64,000 bases of DNA from Pararhizobium sp. IMCC3301 (GCF_030758315.1 NZ_CP132336.1:1736001-1800000); one strand, 5' to 3'. Shown: positions 25,942-35,575, counted from the first letter of the stretch. Numbers and translations are program-made. Notes: generated from the sequence alone by a model not told the origin.

Positions 25942-27255
25942 ATGAAATCTGAATATCAGAAAAACAGCATCAGCCTGCTGGGCGGTATTTCAATGGGCAC
26001 GGGTGTCATGATCGGCGCAGGAATTTTTGCGCTGACCGGGCAGATTGCGGAACTGGCTGGGCCGTGGTTTCCGCTCTCCTTCATTGCAGGCGGGATTGTA
26101 ACTGCCTTCAGCGCCTACACTTATGTGAAAATGTCGAATGCCTTTCCCTCAGCGGGCGGGATCGCGATGATCCTGCAGAAAGCGTATGGTCCGGGCGCCA
26201 TCGCAGCGGCAGCTTCGCTGCTGATGGCACTGTCGATGGTGATCAATGAGAGCCTGGTCGCCAGAACCTTCGGCACCTATCTTCTCAGACCATTCGATTT
26301 GGCAGCCAACGATATACTCGTGCCCGTGCTTGGTGTCGCGCTGATCATATTTGCCTATATTATCAATATATCCGGCAACCGTTCCATTGGCCTTTTCTCG
26401 CTGATCATGGCGTTTCTGAAAATCGGCGGCATCGCCATCTTCGGCATTGCAGCGCTGGCCGCCAGCGGCTTTACCTTCCAGCCGGCTTCCGGAGCTTCGC
26501 AATCCATCCCGATTGCAGGGTTCACTGCATCCATCGCGCTTTCAATTCTTGCGTTCAAGGGCTTCACCACAATTACCAACAGCGGTGCCGAGATCGTAGA
26601 TCCGCACAAGAATGTCGGACGCACCATCATCATTTCGATCGCGATCTGCGTCGTGGTCTATCTGCTGGTCGCCTTCGGGGTTGGCTCCAGCCTGTCGCTG
26701 GACCGGATCATCGCCGCCAAGGATTATGCGCTGGCGGAAGCAGCGGCGCCGGCATTCGGTGCCTATGGCTTCTACTTCACCATTGCGCTGGCTGTGGTGG
26801 CCACCGCTTCCGGCCTGATTGCAAGCGTGTTTGCGGTCTCGCGCATGCTGGCAATGCTCACCGAAATGAAGATGATTCCACACCGCCATTTCGGCATGTC
26901 CGGCCCGATCCGCGACCACACGCTCGTCTATACCGTCGTGATTGCCTCAATTCTGACCGTGTTTTTTGATCTCAGCCGGATTGCGTCACTCGGGGCGTTT
27001 TTCTACCTGATAATGGATAGTCTGATCCACTGGGGCGTGTTCCGTCGTCTGCGCAGCGAGATCGGTGCCAAAGGCTGGGTGCTGATTGCGGCGATAGCCC
27101 TGGATCTGCTGGTACTGGTAGTGTTTGCCGGCATGAAGCTGCAATCCGATCCGATGATTGTCGTCATCGCTGCCGGCTTCATAGCCGCAGTGTTTGCCTA
27201 TGAGCGTGTTTTTCTGTCGCAATGGACCGGCAAAGGCGACCATGGCAGTCACTGA
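25942..27255 (+). CDS. APC-superfamily amino-acid permease
   Basis: A 437-residue permease with about twelve helices. The N-terminal GGISMGTGVMIGAGIFALTGQIAELAG is the APC unwound-helix motif that contacts substrate. The TM6 region AFKGFTTITNSGAEIVDP is also typical. Final residues are hydrophilic. Probable substrate is an amino acid or polyamine; the sequence does not say which. It follows the K+ channel by 95 bp and may be co-expressed. It ends convergent with cfa. Confidence 0.9.
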   Translation: MKSEYQKNSISLLGGISMGTGVMIGAGIFALTGQIAELAGPWFPLSFIAGGIVTAFSAYTYVKMSNAFPSAGGIAMILQKAYGPGAIAAAASLLMALSMVINESLVARTFGTYLLRPFDLAANDILVPVLGVALIIFAYIINISGNRSIGLFSLIMAFLKIGGIAIFGIAALAASGFTFQPASGASQSIPIAGFTASIALSILAFKGFTTITNSGAEIVDPHKNVGRTIIISIAICVVVYLLVAFGVGSSLSLDRIIAAKDYALAEAAAPAFGAYGFYFTIALAVVATASGLIASVFAVSRMLAMLTEMKMIPHRHFGMSGPIRDHTLVYTVVIASILTVFFDLSRIASLGAFFYLIMDSLIHWGVFRRLRSEIGAKGWVLIAAIALDLLVLVVFAGMKLQSDPMIVVIAAGFIAAVFAYERVFLSQWTGKGDHGSH

Positions 27256-27334
27256 AACTGCGGAAAGGGCCGCAACCTTCACTGTCATGGCAGCGGCCTG
27301 ACGGGCCGGTCAGCGTCGTATGGCCCGGCGCTGA

Positions 27335-28567
27335 TCAGGCAGCATTGTCGACCACCCGCCTTCGGGACTTGCCACTGGCCAGGTAATCGCGGGTCAGCGG
27401 TACGGCATCCTGCTTTTTGGCAATCTGGATCTGGAAAACCACATGGCCGTTGTGGCGAAAGGCCATTTCGCTGGCAATCAGGTAAAAGCGCCACATCCGG
27501 CAGAACCGTTCGTCATAAATCTCCCGCACTTCGTCCAGATTGGCCTCGAACCGTTCGCGCCAGATCCTCAACGTGTCTGCATAATGCAGACGCCAGACTT
27601 CAATATCGGTGACATACAGGCCGGACTTCTCGATCACGGCAAGGACTTCCGACAGCGCAGGGCTGTAGCCACCGGGGAAAATATACTTCGCGATCCAGGG
27701 ATTGGTTGCACCGGGGCCATCGGCACGGCCGATAGTATGCAGCAGCGCGACCCCGTCATCGGACAACCGCTCCCGCAACACATCGAAAAATTCCTTGTAA
27801 TGCGGGACACCGACATGTTCGAACATGCCAACCGAGACAATCCGGTCGAAACGGCCGGACACATCACGGTAATCCTTAAGGTGGAACCGCGCAAGATTGG
27901 CAAGTCCGGCAGCCTCGGCGCGCTGTTCGGCAATACGGTGCTGTTCCCGTGACAGGGTAACGCCGGTGACCTCAGCACCATGTTCACCCGCCAGATAAAG
28001 CCCCAGACCGCCCCAGCCGCTTCCGATATCGAGCACCCTTTGACCGGATTGCAGCAGCAGCTTGGTGGCGATCAGCGCTTTTTTGTTCTCCTGAGCGGTC
28101 TCCAGACTGTCCTTGGGGTTGCGGAAATAGGCACAGGAATATTGCCGGTCCGCGTCCAGAAACAGATCGTAAAGCGCACCCGACAAATCGTAATGATGCG
28201 CCACGTTACGTTGCGCCCGCTCAGCCGGATTGAACTGCGCGAACCCGCGATACAGCCACCGCAGCCGCCCCAGCCAGCGATAGTGCCAGACGTCGGGATG
28301 ACGCGCCAGATTCACCACCAGCACCCGGATCAATCCATACAGATCGTCCTCATCGACGGTGAGCGTGCCATCCATATAGGCCTCACCGAGTGCAAGATCG
28401 GGATTGATCAACAGTTTGCGGGGTAATGATTGCGCATGAAGCCGCACGGTCACCGGCGAGGCGGCGGGTTCTCCGAAGCGCATTGAAGCCCCTTCAGGAA
28501 GAACGACCACGAGACTGCCTCGTTTAACAAGGCGGGACAGAAAATATGACAGAAATTGCGCCCACAT
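27335..28567 (-). CDS. cfa: Cyclopropane-fatty-acyl-phospholipid synthase
   Basis: A 410-residue SAM-dependent enzyme that converts cis-unsaturated acyl chains in membrane phospholipids to cyclopropane derivatives. The SAM-binding motif VLDIGSGWGGLGLYLAGEHG lies near residue 180. Other hallmarks are AQRNVAHHYDLSGALYDLFLD, FDRIVSVGMFEHVG and YIFPGGYSPAL. The N-terminal lipid-binding domain (about 1-110) is complete and the length is normal. Cfa is a typical stress and stationary-phase gene, fitting the surrounding block. Confidence 0.95.
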   Translation of the reverse strand: MWAQFLSYFLSRLVKRGSLVVVLPEGASMRFGEPAASPVTVRLHAQSLPRKLLINPDLALGEAYMDGTLTVDEDDLYGLIRVLVVNLARHPDVWHYRWLGRLRWLYRGFAQFNPAERAQRNVAHHYDLSGALYDLFLDADRQYSCAYFRNPKDSLETAQENKKALIATKLLLQSGQRVLDIGSGWGGLGLYLAGEHGAEVTGVTLSREQHRIAEQRAEAAGLANLARFHLKDYRDVSGRFDRIVSVGMFEHVGVPHYKEFFDVLRERLSDDGVALLHTIGRADGPGATNPWIAKYIFPGGYSPALSEVLAVIEKSGLYVTDIEVWRLHYADTLRIWRERFEANLDEVREIYDERFCRMWRFYLIASEMAFRHNGHVVFQIQIAKKQDAVPLTRDYLASGKSRRRVVDNAA

Positions 28568-29110
28568 AGTCTTGTCTCAGTCTTGGGATTTTTCGGTCTT
28601 ACAATCGCATTCTACTCAAATTATCGATTTTGACTACAGTATCAAACCAATTTTCTTGGCGTTGCTGCACCAATTTCAGTGCCATTAACCATAAGACGAC
28701 AAATTCAGCCCTGCGTTACACCCATAGCACAGCAGCAACACTTATTGCACGGCAGCAACATTGGCACCGCTGGCGAAGCGGACAGCTTTCCTGCGGGCAG
28801 ATACATCCGCCACTATCTGCGATCTGCACACAATGCTGCCCTGAATCAATGCAGGCGGCGATACAGCAGCTTCATCAACAGATGTCGCTTGGCTTAATTC
28901 CGGCCTGTCAAACTGCAGGGAACATCCAGTAGCTCCGGTGCCCCCAGCGATACGCACAGATGCTTGCAAAGTAAAAATCGCACATCCGACTGTAACAAAG
29001 TTACCGCTTGTCCGTCTGACTGGTAATCCGTTCGGAGGGCTCAACCCGCTATGGCGTGCCGCTCCCGACCACACAGAATCGATCAGATGAATTGTCCAAA
29101 GGAGCCGACC
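28568..29110. other. Intergenic region between cfa and the phasin gene
   Basis: This 540-bp divergent region must hold promoters for cfa and the phasin operon. Short frames on both strands (28630-28932, 28742-29125) have no recognisable motifs or ribosome sites. A TTGA-N8-TCAA arrangement at 28630-28645 has the wrong spacing for FNR. Confidence 0.45.
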
Positions 29111-29701
29111 ATGCCTGATACACAATCTTCAAAAATGCCCGTTTCAACTCCGCCAAGCCCTGCCGTGCTGCGGTTTCGCGGACTTGATCTTCAAGCCATG
29201 ACAGAGCTGCAGTTGCGCAATATCGACGCGATCAGGCAGATGGTGGAACTGATATTCGACAGTGCCCGGACCATCACCGAACGCCAGGTGGCATTCTTCA
29301 ACACAGCGGCCAAAAAAACCGCAGCCGCGTCGGGGCGCAGCGACGTACTGCTCGACCCGACAGCCATCTTTGAGCGCCAGAACGAAGCCTATCGTGAGCT
29401 GTTCGGCGCGCTTGCAGACCAGGCCGGAGAACTTGCAGAAGTGACGTCCAAATGCTGTACCGCAGTGATGCACGATGCCTCCCCAATAACGGACGACATC
29501 GCCAAGGGTGAAACTCCCGACGGGACGGTAAACCATGCCGGATGCTGTGGCGGTAAGGGCAAGAAAGTGGCCGCAAAGCCGGAAAAGAACAAAACTGGCA
29601 GCGCTGCCGCAAAAACCGCCGCGAAACAACCAGACAAACCAGGTACCACGGTCGCAGCAGGAAAAGCCGCCGACGGATACAAGCCACACCCAGTCCTATG
29701 A
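29111..29701 (+). CDS. Phasin-family protein
   Basis: A 196-residue protein with the phasin core at residues 22-120, an amphipathic helix pair (MTELQLRNIDAIRQMVELIFDS; AFFNTAAKKTAAAS), and a Lys/Ala-rich C-terminus (KTAAKQPDKP) typical of granule-associated proteins. Phasins coat polyhydroxyalkanoate granules. The unusual CCGGKGKK patch near residue 140 may bind metal. ATG 29111 has AGGAG 7 bases upstream; the frame open to 29051 lacks one. It is the first gene of an operon that continues to the DUF3141 PHA-synthase-like gene, which supports a storage-polymer role. Confidence 0.8.
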   Translation: MPDTQSSKMPVSTPPSPAVLRFRGLDLQAMTELQLRNIDAIRQMVELIFDSARTITERQVAFFNTAAKKTAAASGRSDVLLDPTAIFERQNEAYRELFGALADQAGELAEVTSKCCTAVMHDASPITDDIAKGETPDGTVNHAGCCGGKGKKVAAKPEKNKTGSAAAKTAAKQPDKPGTTVAAGKAADGYKPHPVL

Positions 29702-30048
29702 GCGCATTGTTTTACTTTCTGGTTTGGGCTGCCGTCATTTTTGTGATGATGCGGTTTGGCTGCGGCTCGCACATCATGGGAAACAGCCACGGCAAAGCCG
29801 GGCATGGCGGCAACCAGACAGAGCTGCCAGGAGCGGAAGGTCTGCGCTGGATCCCGCCGGAAACGGACCTTGATCCCGTCTGCGGCAAGACCGTCCACAC
29901 CAGCATCGCCAAGCCAAGCGTCCATGATGGCAGTGTCTATTATTTCTGTTCACGCGACTGCCGCGAAATTTTCGAAGCTGCGCCCCGGCTTTATGTTGGT
30001 GGCGTAACCAGCACCCCACAACCTCAATTGGAGAATCGTCATGTCTGA
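29698..30048 (+). CDS. Membrane-anchored YHS-domain protein
   Basis: A 116-residue protein. One N-terminal helix (LFYFLVWAAVIFVMMRFG) leads into a His-containing stretch (GSHIMGNSHGKAGHGG). The C-terminal YHS domain has DPVCGKTV and VYYFCSRDCREIFEAAP. The Cys residues are candidate metal ligands. YHS domains are common in copper and heavy-metal handling proteins. The start overlaps the phasin stop (ATGA). Confidence 0.88.
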   Translation: MSALFYFLVWAAVIFVMMRFGCGSHIMGNSHGKAGHGGNQTELPGAEGLRWIPPETDLDPVCGKTVHTSIAKPSVHDGSVYYFCSRDCREIFEAAPRLYVGGVTSTPQPQLENRHV

Positions 30049-30379
30049 CGCCAGTCTTTCTTCAGTGAACGCTCCGCCATTCGGCACAATATTGCCGGTT
30101 CAGGTCACACCACGGATTCCGGTGATTGCCCTTGGTACAAGCCTTGGCCTGTTTCTTGCCATTACTTTTACCCTGTGTGTCCTGTTTGATCTGCTGTTTC
30201 CCGGCCAGGCGATGTATCAGGGCTGGTTGCAATTGCTTCCCGGTTTCACCTGGCTCAGCTGGCAGAGCTTCCTGCTTGGTCTGGTCGAGAGCTTCGCCTA
30301 TGGGTGGTATATCGCTCTGATATTCGGCCCGCTTTACAATTTCTTTGCCGCGCGCAGCGCCAGGAAAGGCCGGTCATGA
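30041..30379 (+). CDS. Small membrane protein, DUF5676-like
   Basis: A 112-residue protein with two strong helices (IPVIALGTSLGLFLAITFTLCVLFD; FLLGLVESFAYGWYIALIFGPLYNFF) and WLQLLPGFTWLSW between them. The GLVESFxYGWY...PLYNFF pattern resembles DUF5676-type proteins that often accompany copper ATPases. It overlaps the genes on both sides by 4-8 bases. Function unknown. Confidence 0.7.
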   Translation: MSDASLSSVNAPPFGTILPVQVTPRIPVIALGTSLGLFLAITFTLCVLFDLLFPGQAMYQGWLQLLPGFTWLSWQSFLLGLVESFAYGWYIALIFGPLYNFFAARSARKGRS

Positions 30380-32244
30380 CAATGAGTGCGAGAAAAATGA
30401 GTGCGAGAAAAAAGACCACTGCCCGCCGCAACCAGCACCCGACAGTGAAAATTGCGCATTCCTTTGGTGCCCAGCCCTCTGGTGCCCAGTCCTCTGTTAC
30501 CCTGGCCGCTGTTGCCCGGCGCATTCCTGCGGCAGAACCTGCTGCCGTACAAGACCCGACCTCCGGCTCAGAATCTGGTGCGAAATTCGGCCTCACGGCC
30601 ACCGATATTCTCGACTACCAGTTGGACTATTGGCAGCGGTCCATTCTGTTCTGGGATACAATGCGCCAGCGCGCTGACAACATGCTGGAACATGATAGGG
30701 CTGGCATGCCGCCGCTGCTCGACTTCAAATATGAAACCATCCTGGATGCCCGCAATTTCGAACATCCGGCAAATTATGCGCTGCTGCGTGTCAGCGAGGT
30801 GGGTGAAGATTGCTGGGAAGATTGTGTCGATCCCGCCAAGCCACCAGTCATCGTAATTGATCCGCGCGCCGGACATGGGCCGGGAATTGGCGGATTCAAG
30901 CACGATTCAGAAGTCGGCATGGCGCTGCATGAGGGCCATCCGACCTATTTCGTGATCTTTTTCCCCGAGCCGGCACCGGGGCAGACTTTGGCTGACGTGC
31001 TGCACGCGTTGCGGCGCTTTGCCGAAGAAGTTTCCGCCCGCCATTCCGGTATGGCGCCTGTGCTGTACGGTAACTGCCAGGCTGGCTGGGCGGTGACATT
31101 GTTGTCCGCTGACTGCAAAGGGCTTGTCGGACCTGCCGTCCTCAACGGCTCGCCGCTGTCTTATTGGGCTGGCGAGGCCGGGGTCAATCCGATGCGTGTT
31201 TCCGGTGGTCTGCTCGGCGGTGCCTGGCTCGTCCATCTAATTTCTGATCTTGGCGATGGCCGCTTTGATGGTGCCTGGCTGGCGCAGAATTTCGAGAATC
31301 TGAAACCGGAAAAGGCCATCTGGGAGAAATATGCCAATCTGTTCAGCCGGGTCGATACGGAACGCGAGCGCTTTCTGGAATTCGAGCGCTGGTGGAACGG
31401 TTTCTATTTTCTCAGCCGCGAGGAAATTGTCTCGATCGTGGAAAATCTGTTCATCGGCAACAAGCTGGAAAAGGGAGTTATGCCGATTCATGAGGATTGC
31501 AGGGCTGATCTGCGCAGCATCCGCAATCCGCTGGTGATTTTCGCCTCTTATGGCGACAATATTACGCCGCCGCATCAGGCCCTGGGATGGATCCCGGCGG
31601 TCTACGAGGACACCGCCGATCTTAAAAAGGCCGGGCAGCGCATTGTCTATCTGACAAATCCCCATGTCGGCCATCTCGGTATCTTCGTTTCGGCCAAAGT
31701 TGCGCGCCTCGAGCACCGGGCAATTCTTGAAAGCCTTGAGGAGATCGAAACACTTGAGCCCGGATTGTATGAAATGAAGATCGACAATCCCAGCGGCGAT
31801 CCTGATTGTCACATGCCGCAATTTGCTGTCCACTTTGAGGAACGTCAGGTTGGTGACCTCAGTTTTCCACAGCAGACCGAGGCGTTTGAGCGGGTCGAGG
31901 AAGTATCCGAGGCAGGTGAAGCGTTCTATCGCGCGATGGTCAGTCCGTGGATCCAGGCGGCATCCAATCCGTGGAGCGCCGAAGCGCTGAAATGGCTGCA
32001 TCCGATGCGAACCAGCCGCTACCTGTTTGCCGAATCATTCAACCCCTGGATGAATGTTGTAGCGCTGCTTGCCAAAGGCGTTGCTGTGAACAGGACGCCG
32101 CTGCCGCAGGACCATCCGCTCAACCGCAAGGAACGTCAGGTCATAACCCACATTTCCGAGGCGGTGGAAAGCGCTCGAATTGCCCGTGACAGTGCCTATG
32201 AGCAGCTCTTTCTTCTGCTTTACGGAAACGCGCCCCGAAAATAG
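30376..32244 (+). CDS. DUF3141 protein, PHA-synthase-like alpha/beta hydrolase
   Basis: A 622-residue protein with an alpha/beta-hydrolase core. The nucleophile elbow reads YGNCQAGWAV near residue 235, a Cys as in PhaC polyhydroxyalkanoate synthases. Candidate triad partners are Asp in FASYGDNITPP and His in PHVGHLGIF. The N-terminal 50 residues are Lys/Ser-rich, with MSARK repeated. ATG 30376 overlaps the previous stop (ATGA). It belongs to the DUF3141 family, commonly linked to acetate kinase, phosphotransacetylase and FabI genes, as here. It may synthesise or mobilise a hydroxyacyl polymer; activity is not established. Confidence 0.85.
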   Translation: MTMSARKMSARKKTTARRNQHPTVKIAHSFGAQPSGAQSSVTLAAVARRIPAAEPAAVQDPTSGSESGAKFGLTATDILDYQLDYWQRSILFWDTMRQRADNMLEHDRAGMPPLLDFKYETILDARNFEHPANYALLRVSEVGEDCWEDCVDPAKPPVIVIDPRAGHGPGIGGFKHDSEVGMALHEGHPTYFVIFFPEPAPGQTLADVLHALRRFAEEVSARHSGMAPVLYGNCQAGWAVTLLSADCKGLVGPAVLNGSPLSYWAGEAGVNPMRVSGGLLGGAWLVHLISDLGDGRFDGAWLAQNFENLKPEKAIWEKYANLFSRVDTERERFLEFERWWNGFYFLSREEIVSIVENLFIGNKLEKGVMPIHEDCRADLRSIRNPLVIFASYGDNITPPHQALGWIPAVYEDTADLKKAGQRIVYLTNPHVGHLGIFVSAKVARLEHRAILESLEEIETLEPGLYEMKIDNPSGDPDCHMPQFAVHFEERQVGDLSFPQQTEAFERVEEVSEAGEAFYRAMVSPWIQAASNPWSAEALKWLHPMRTSRYLFAESFNPWMNVVALLAKGVAVNRTPLPQDHPLNRKERQVITHISEAVESARIARDSAYEQLFLLLYGNAPRK

Positions 32245-32287
32245 CCGCCTCTTCATTAGCGCCAGTTCACGGAAGGCGTGACTACTC

Positions 32288-33508
32288 ATGGTCTCAAACG
32301 GAACATTGCTGGTCCTCAACAGCGGCTCTTCCAGTGTCAAATTCGCATTGTTCGATCTGGCATCGCACGAGCCCCGCAGGGTCTGGTCAGGCGCATTCCA
32401 GCGCATCGGCTTCGATAACGGGCGCTTTACGGCCAGCGATGTCGGGGGCACAATTCTCGTCGAAGAGACCTTGCCAGTTCCAGATCATGTTGCGGCACTC
32501 GACAGGTTGCTCGACTGGATCGGGCGGCAGGCCATGCAGGACGAACTCGTTGCCGTCGGCCATCGCATCGTCCATGGCGGAGAGGATTGCGACTGCTCGC
32601 TGCTGGTCACGCCGGAACTGGAAGCCCGGCTGGAGCATCTGATCCCGCTGGCGCCGCTGCATATGCCGCACAATCTTGCCGGTATTACAGCAGTGCGCAT
32701 GCGCCGGCCCGATCTCGTTCAGGTGGCCGCTTTCGATACAGCGTTTCGCCACAGCCTTCCCCGCATCGCCCGGATGACGGGCCTGCCGCGCAGTTTGTTG
32801 GACAACGGCATCCGGCGCTACGGCTTTCACGGCCTGTCCTATGAATACGTCGTTGAAGACATGCGCCGGCGCAGCGGTCATATCGCCGCCGCCGAGCGGA
32901 TTATCGTCGCTCATCTCGGCAATGGCGCGTCAATGGCGGCGATCAGGGATGGCCGCAGTGTCGAAACCTCGATGGGCTTCAGCACCCTTGCCGGCCTGCC
33001 GATGGGCACGCGCCCCGGCGATCTTGATCCCGGCATCCTGTTGCATCTCATGCTCGAACGACAGGTCTCAGCAGAGGAATTGCAGGACATTCTGTATCAT
33101 CAGTCCGGCTTGCTCGGTCTGTCAGGCCTCAGTCGCAATATGGCGGATCTTCTGGCCCGTCCCGACTTGCCGGAAGCCGCCGAGGCGATTGATTTCTACT
33201 GCCATCATGCACGCCGCCATCTGGCCGGCCTGACCGCAGCACTCGGCGGCCTTGACCGGCTGGTTCTTACCGGTGGGATCGGTGCCAATTCGCCGGAGAT
33301 TCGCGGGCGGATCTGCGATGGAATGGACTATCTCGGGCTTGCGCTCGATGCCGACCGCAACAACGCGCAACAGCGGGTCGTATCAGCCGATGACAGTCCC
33401 GTTCTGATCGAAGCTTTCAAGACCGACGAGGAACTGGTCATTGCACGCCATGCACAGAACCTGCTCGGGGCGGCGTCAATCGCCGGAAAGGTACAGAATT
33501 ATGGCTAG
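32288..33508 (+). CDS. ackA: Acetate kinase
   Basis: A 406-residue ASKHA-fold kinase converting acetyl phosphate and ADP to acetate and ATP, or the reverse. Signatures: NSGSSSVKFALFD at the N-terminus, VGHRIVHGGE near residue 93, AHLGNGASMAA near 210, and GGIGANSPEIR near 332. A weak GGAAGG site lies before ATG. It overlaps the next gene by 8 bases, giving the kinase-transacetylase pair that lets acyl-CoA be used for ATP when oxygen is limiting. Confidence 0.95.
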   Translation: MVSNGTLLVLNSGSSSVKFALFDLASHEPRRVWSGAFQRIGFDNGRFTASDVGGTILVEETLPVPDHVAALDRLLDWIGRQAMQDELVAVGHRIVHGGEDCDCSLLVTPELEARLEHLIPLAPLHMPHNLAGITAVRMRRPDLVQVAAFDTAFRHSLPRIARMTGLPRSLLDNGIRRYGFHGLSYEYVVEDMRRRSGHIAAAERIIVAHLGNGASMAAIRDGRSVETSMGFSTLAGLPMGTRPGDLDPGILLHLMLERQVSAEELQDILYHQSGLLGLSGLSRNMADLLARPDLPEAAEAIDFYCHHARRHLAGLTAALGGLDRLVLTGGIGANSPEIRGRICDGMDYLGLALDADRNNAQQRVVSADDSPVLIEAFKTDEELVIARHAQNLLGAASIAGKVQNYG

Positions 33509-34502
33509 TCAAGCCGCAACGCTCGATGATCTGCTGAACCGAGCCAAAACCCGTCCGCCGATCCGCGTCGCCGTGGTCGCCGCCGATCAGGCACTGGTCC
33601 TGCAGACAATCAGAGAGGCCACATCACTCGGCCTGATTGTACCCCGGTTGATCGGAGATCCTGACGCCATCCTTGCCGGTGCCAAAGAGGTCGGTCTGGT
33701 CCTCGATCCAGAGGCTATCATCGCTGCGAACAGTGAAGCTGAGGCGGCACGGGTCGGCGTCGATCTGGTCCGTAGCGGCGGTGCCGACGCGGTCATGAAA
33801 GGTTATATCCATACCGATATTCTGATGCGGGCGCTGCTGGATTCAACACGCGGTTTGCGGATACAAGGCCAGCGGGTCAGCCATGTTTTCATGATTGATA
33901 TCCCGTCTTATCCCAAGCTGCTCGCAGTTACCGATGCGGCCATCAACATCACGCCGGATCTCACCGCTAAACAGCAGATTCTGCAGAACGCCATCACCCT
34001 GCTGCATCATCTTGGCATCCCCACGCCCAAGGTGGCCGTGCTGTCTGCAGTTGAGACGGTCAACCCGGCCATTGTCTCGACCGTTGATGCTGCCAGTCTC
34101 GCCGTCATGGCGCGGCGCGGCCAGATCAGCGGCGCAATTATTGACGGGCCGATGGGTTTCGACAATGCGATCTCGGCAATTGCAGCTCGCGAAAAGCGCA
34201 TCGTCTCCGAAGTCGCAGGCGATGTCGATATCCTGCTTGTGCCGGATCTCGTATCCGGCAACATTCTGGCGAAAAATCTTGAATATCTGGCCGGGGCCAC
34301 CGCTGCAGGCATTGTTCTGGGCCTGTCTGTGCCCGTCGTGCTGAATTCTCGGGCCGATCCGCCTTCCGCGAGGCTGGCAGCTCTGGCGCTTGCCGTGCTG
34401 ATGCACCGCCCGGCACCACCGCAACAGCGAATTGAAGAGCTGGAAGCCGTCATCTATTGCGCGGCTCAGGCCGAATCTGCCTGTTGTCCGCTTGCAGTCT
34501 GA
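33501..34502 (+). CDS. Phosphate acetyl/butyryltransferase family enzyme
   Basis: A 333-residue phosphotransacylase that interconverts acyl-CoA and acyl phosphate. Family features: RVAVVAADQALVLQTIREA at the N-terminus, GADAVMKGYIHTD near residue 97, and LLVPDLVSGNILAKNLEYLAGA near 255. Length and features match the Ptb/short Pta type rather than long Pta with an N-terminal ATPase domain. ATG 33501 follows GGAAAGG inside the end of ackA. Acyl specificity (acetyl or butyryl) cannot be determined from sequence alone. Confidence 0.92.
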   Translation: MASQAATLDDLLNRAKTRPPIRVAVVAADQALVLQTIREATSLGLIVPRLIGDPDAILAGAKEVGLVLDPEAIIAANSEAEAARVGVDLVRSGGADAVMKGYIHTDILMRALLDSTRGLRIQGQRVSHVFMIDIPSYPKLLAVTDAAINITPDLTAKQQILQNAITLLHHLGIPTPKVAVLSAVETVNPAIVSTVDAASLAVMARRGQISGAIIDGPMGFDNAISAIAAREKRIVSEVAGDVDILLVPDLVSGNILAKNLEYLAGATAAGIVLGLSVPVVLNSRADPPSARLAALALAVLMHRPAPPQQRIEELEAVIYCAAQAESACCPLAV

Positions 34503-34562
34503 CATCAGCTGTAAAACCAGTCCCATTCAACCTCTCCAAGCGCGAAAGAAGTTCATGCGAAC

Positions 34563-35345
34563 ATGGAAATCATCGATCTGAAGGGCCGTAAAGGCCTCAT
34601 CGTTGGAATTGCCAACGAACACAGCCTCGCCTGGTCGGCCGCCAGGCATTTCTCAAACGCCGGGGCCGAACTGGCAATCACCTATCTCAATGACAAGGCA
34701 AAGCCGTTTGTCGAACCGCTGGCCCGCGAGGCCGGCAACTCACTGCTGCTGCCTTGCGACGTTTCCCGTCCGGGCCAGCTGAAAACAGTGTTCGAAACAA
34801 TCGAGCGGGAATGGGGCCGACTGGATTTCCTGCTCCATTCCATCGCCTGGGCCCGTAAGGAAGACCTGCACGGCCGGCTGACCGACTGTTCGGCTGACGG
34901 CTTCGCCCAGTCCATGCTGATCTCCTGCCACTCTTTCATTCAGATGGCAAAACTCGCCGAACCGCTTATGGACAAGGGCGGCAGCCTCATCACCCTGAGT
35001 TTTTACGGTGCTGAAAAAGTGGTGGATCACTATAATGTGATGGGGCCGGTGAAAGCTGCGCTCGAAGCCTCGGTGCGCTATCTGGCTCATGAGCACGGCA
35101 AGAAATCGATCCGGGTCAATGCAATCTCCGCCGGCGCAGTGGCCACAAGGGCAGCGTCCGGCCTCCAGCATTTTGACGAATTACTCAACGAGACCAGACG
35201 CAGAGCACCGCTGCGGCGCACCGTGGAGGCCAGCGAGGTGGGGCGTACAGCACTGATCCTGGCAAGCGATTATATGAGCGCTGTCACCGGTGAAACGCTT
35301 TATGTCGATGCCGGATTTCACATTCAAGGCATGGTGTTTCACTGA
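34563..35345 (+). CDS. fabI: Enoyl-[acyl-carrier-protein] reductase, FabI type
   Basis: A 260-residue short-chain dehydrogenase. The FabI NADH-binding variant GLIVGIANEHSLAWSAAR is near residue 10. The catalytic Y-x6-K is in HYNVMGPVKAALE near residue 158, followed by the substrate-loop sequence INAISAGAVATRAASG. It reduces the enoyl intermediate of fatty-acid synthesis. Placement inside an AckA/transacylase/PHA-like operon, not a fatty-acid operon, suggests an accessory paralogue. This is typical of the DUF3141 cluster, possibly serving alternative acyl chains or redox balance. Confidence 0.9.
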   Translation: MEIIDLKGRKGLIVGIANEHSLAWSAARHFSNAGAELAITYLNDKAKPFVEPLAREAGNSLLLPCDVSRPGQLKTVFETIEREWGRLDFLLHSIAWARKEDLHGRLTDCSADGFAQSMLISCHSFIQMAKLAEPLMDKGGSLITLSFYGAEKVVDHYNVMGPVKAALEASVRYLAHEHGKKSIRVNAISAGAVATRAASGLQHFDELLNETRRRAPLRRTVEASEVGRTALILASDYMSAVTGETLYVDAGFHIQGMVFH

Positions 35346-35575
35346 TGACCGGTCCCCAAAAGGCTTTCTTTGTGCCCGACAAGGCAATCATCGTGACGGA
35401 TCCGGTCTGCGGCAAGGATCTGGCGCTCGAACACGCTGCAGCTCACATTGAATATGAGGACTGGGCCTATTTTTTCTGCTCCAAAGCCTGTCACGATACG
35501 TTTCTGTCATCGCCCCAACAATATGCTTCCGGACATGCGCCGTCTTTCTCAGCGCCAGCGAATGCGCAAAAATGA
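35345..35575 (+). CDS. Small YHS-domain protein
   Basis: A 76-residue soluble protein that is mostly one YHS domain: TDPVCGKDLALEHAAAHIEYEDWAYFFCSKACHDTFLSSP. Cys residues in PVCG and FFCSKAC are the expected metal ligands. It starts in the stop codon of fabI (TGATG), so it is translationally coupled. Likely copper or other soft-metal binding. Confidence 0.88.
   Translation: MTGPQKAFFVPDKAIIVTDPVCGKDLALEHAAAHIEYEDWAYFFCSKACHDTFLSSPQQYASGHAPSFSAPANAQK

Noticed and set aside
28630-28645. TTGACTACAGTATCAA as an FNR box
   Set aside because: Spacing is eight bases, so it does not fit the dimer geometry.
28742-29125. A 127-codon minus-strand frame between cfa and the phasin gene
   Set aside because: Its start overlaps the phasin start and its composition looks like non-coding DNA.
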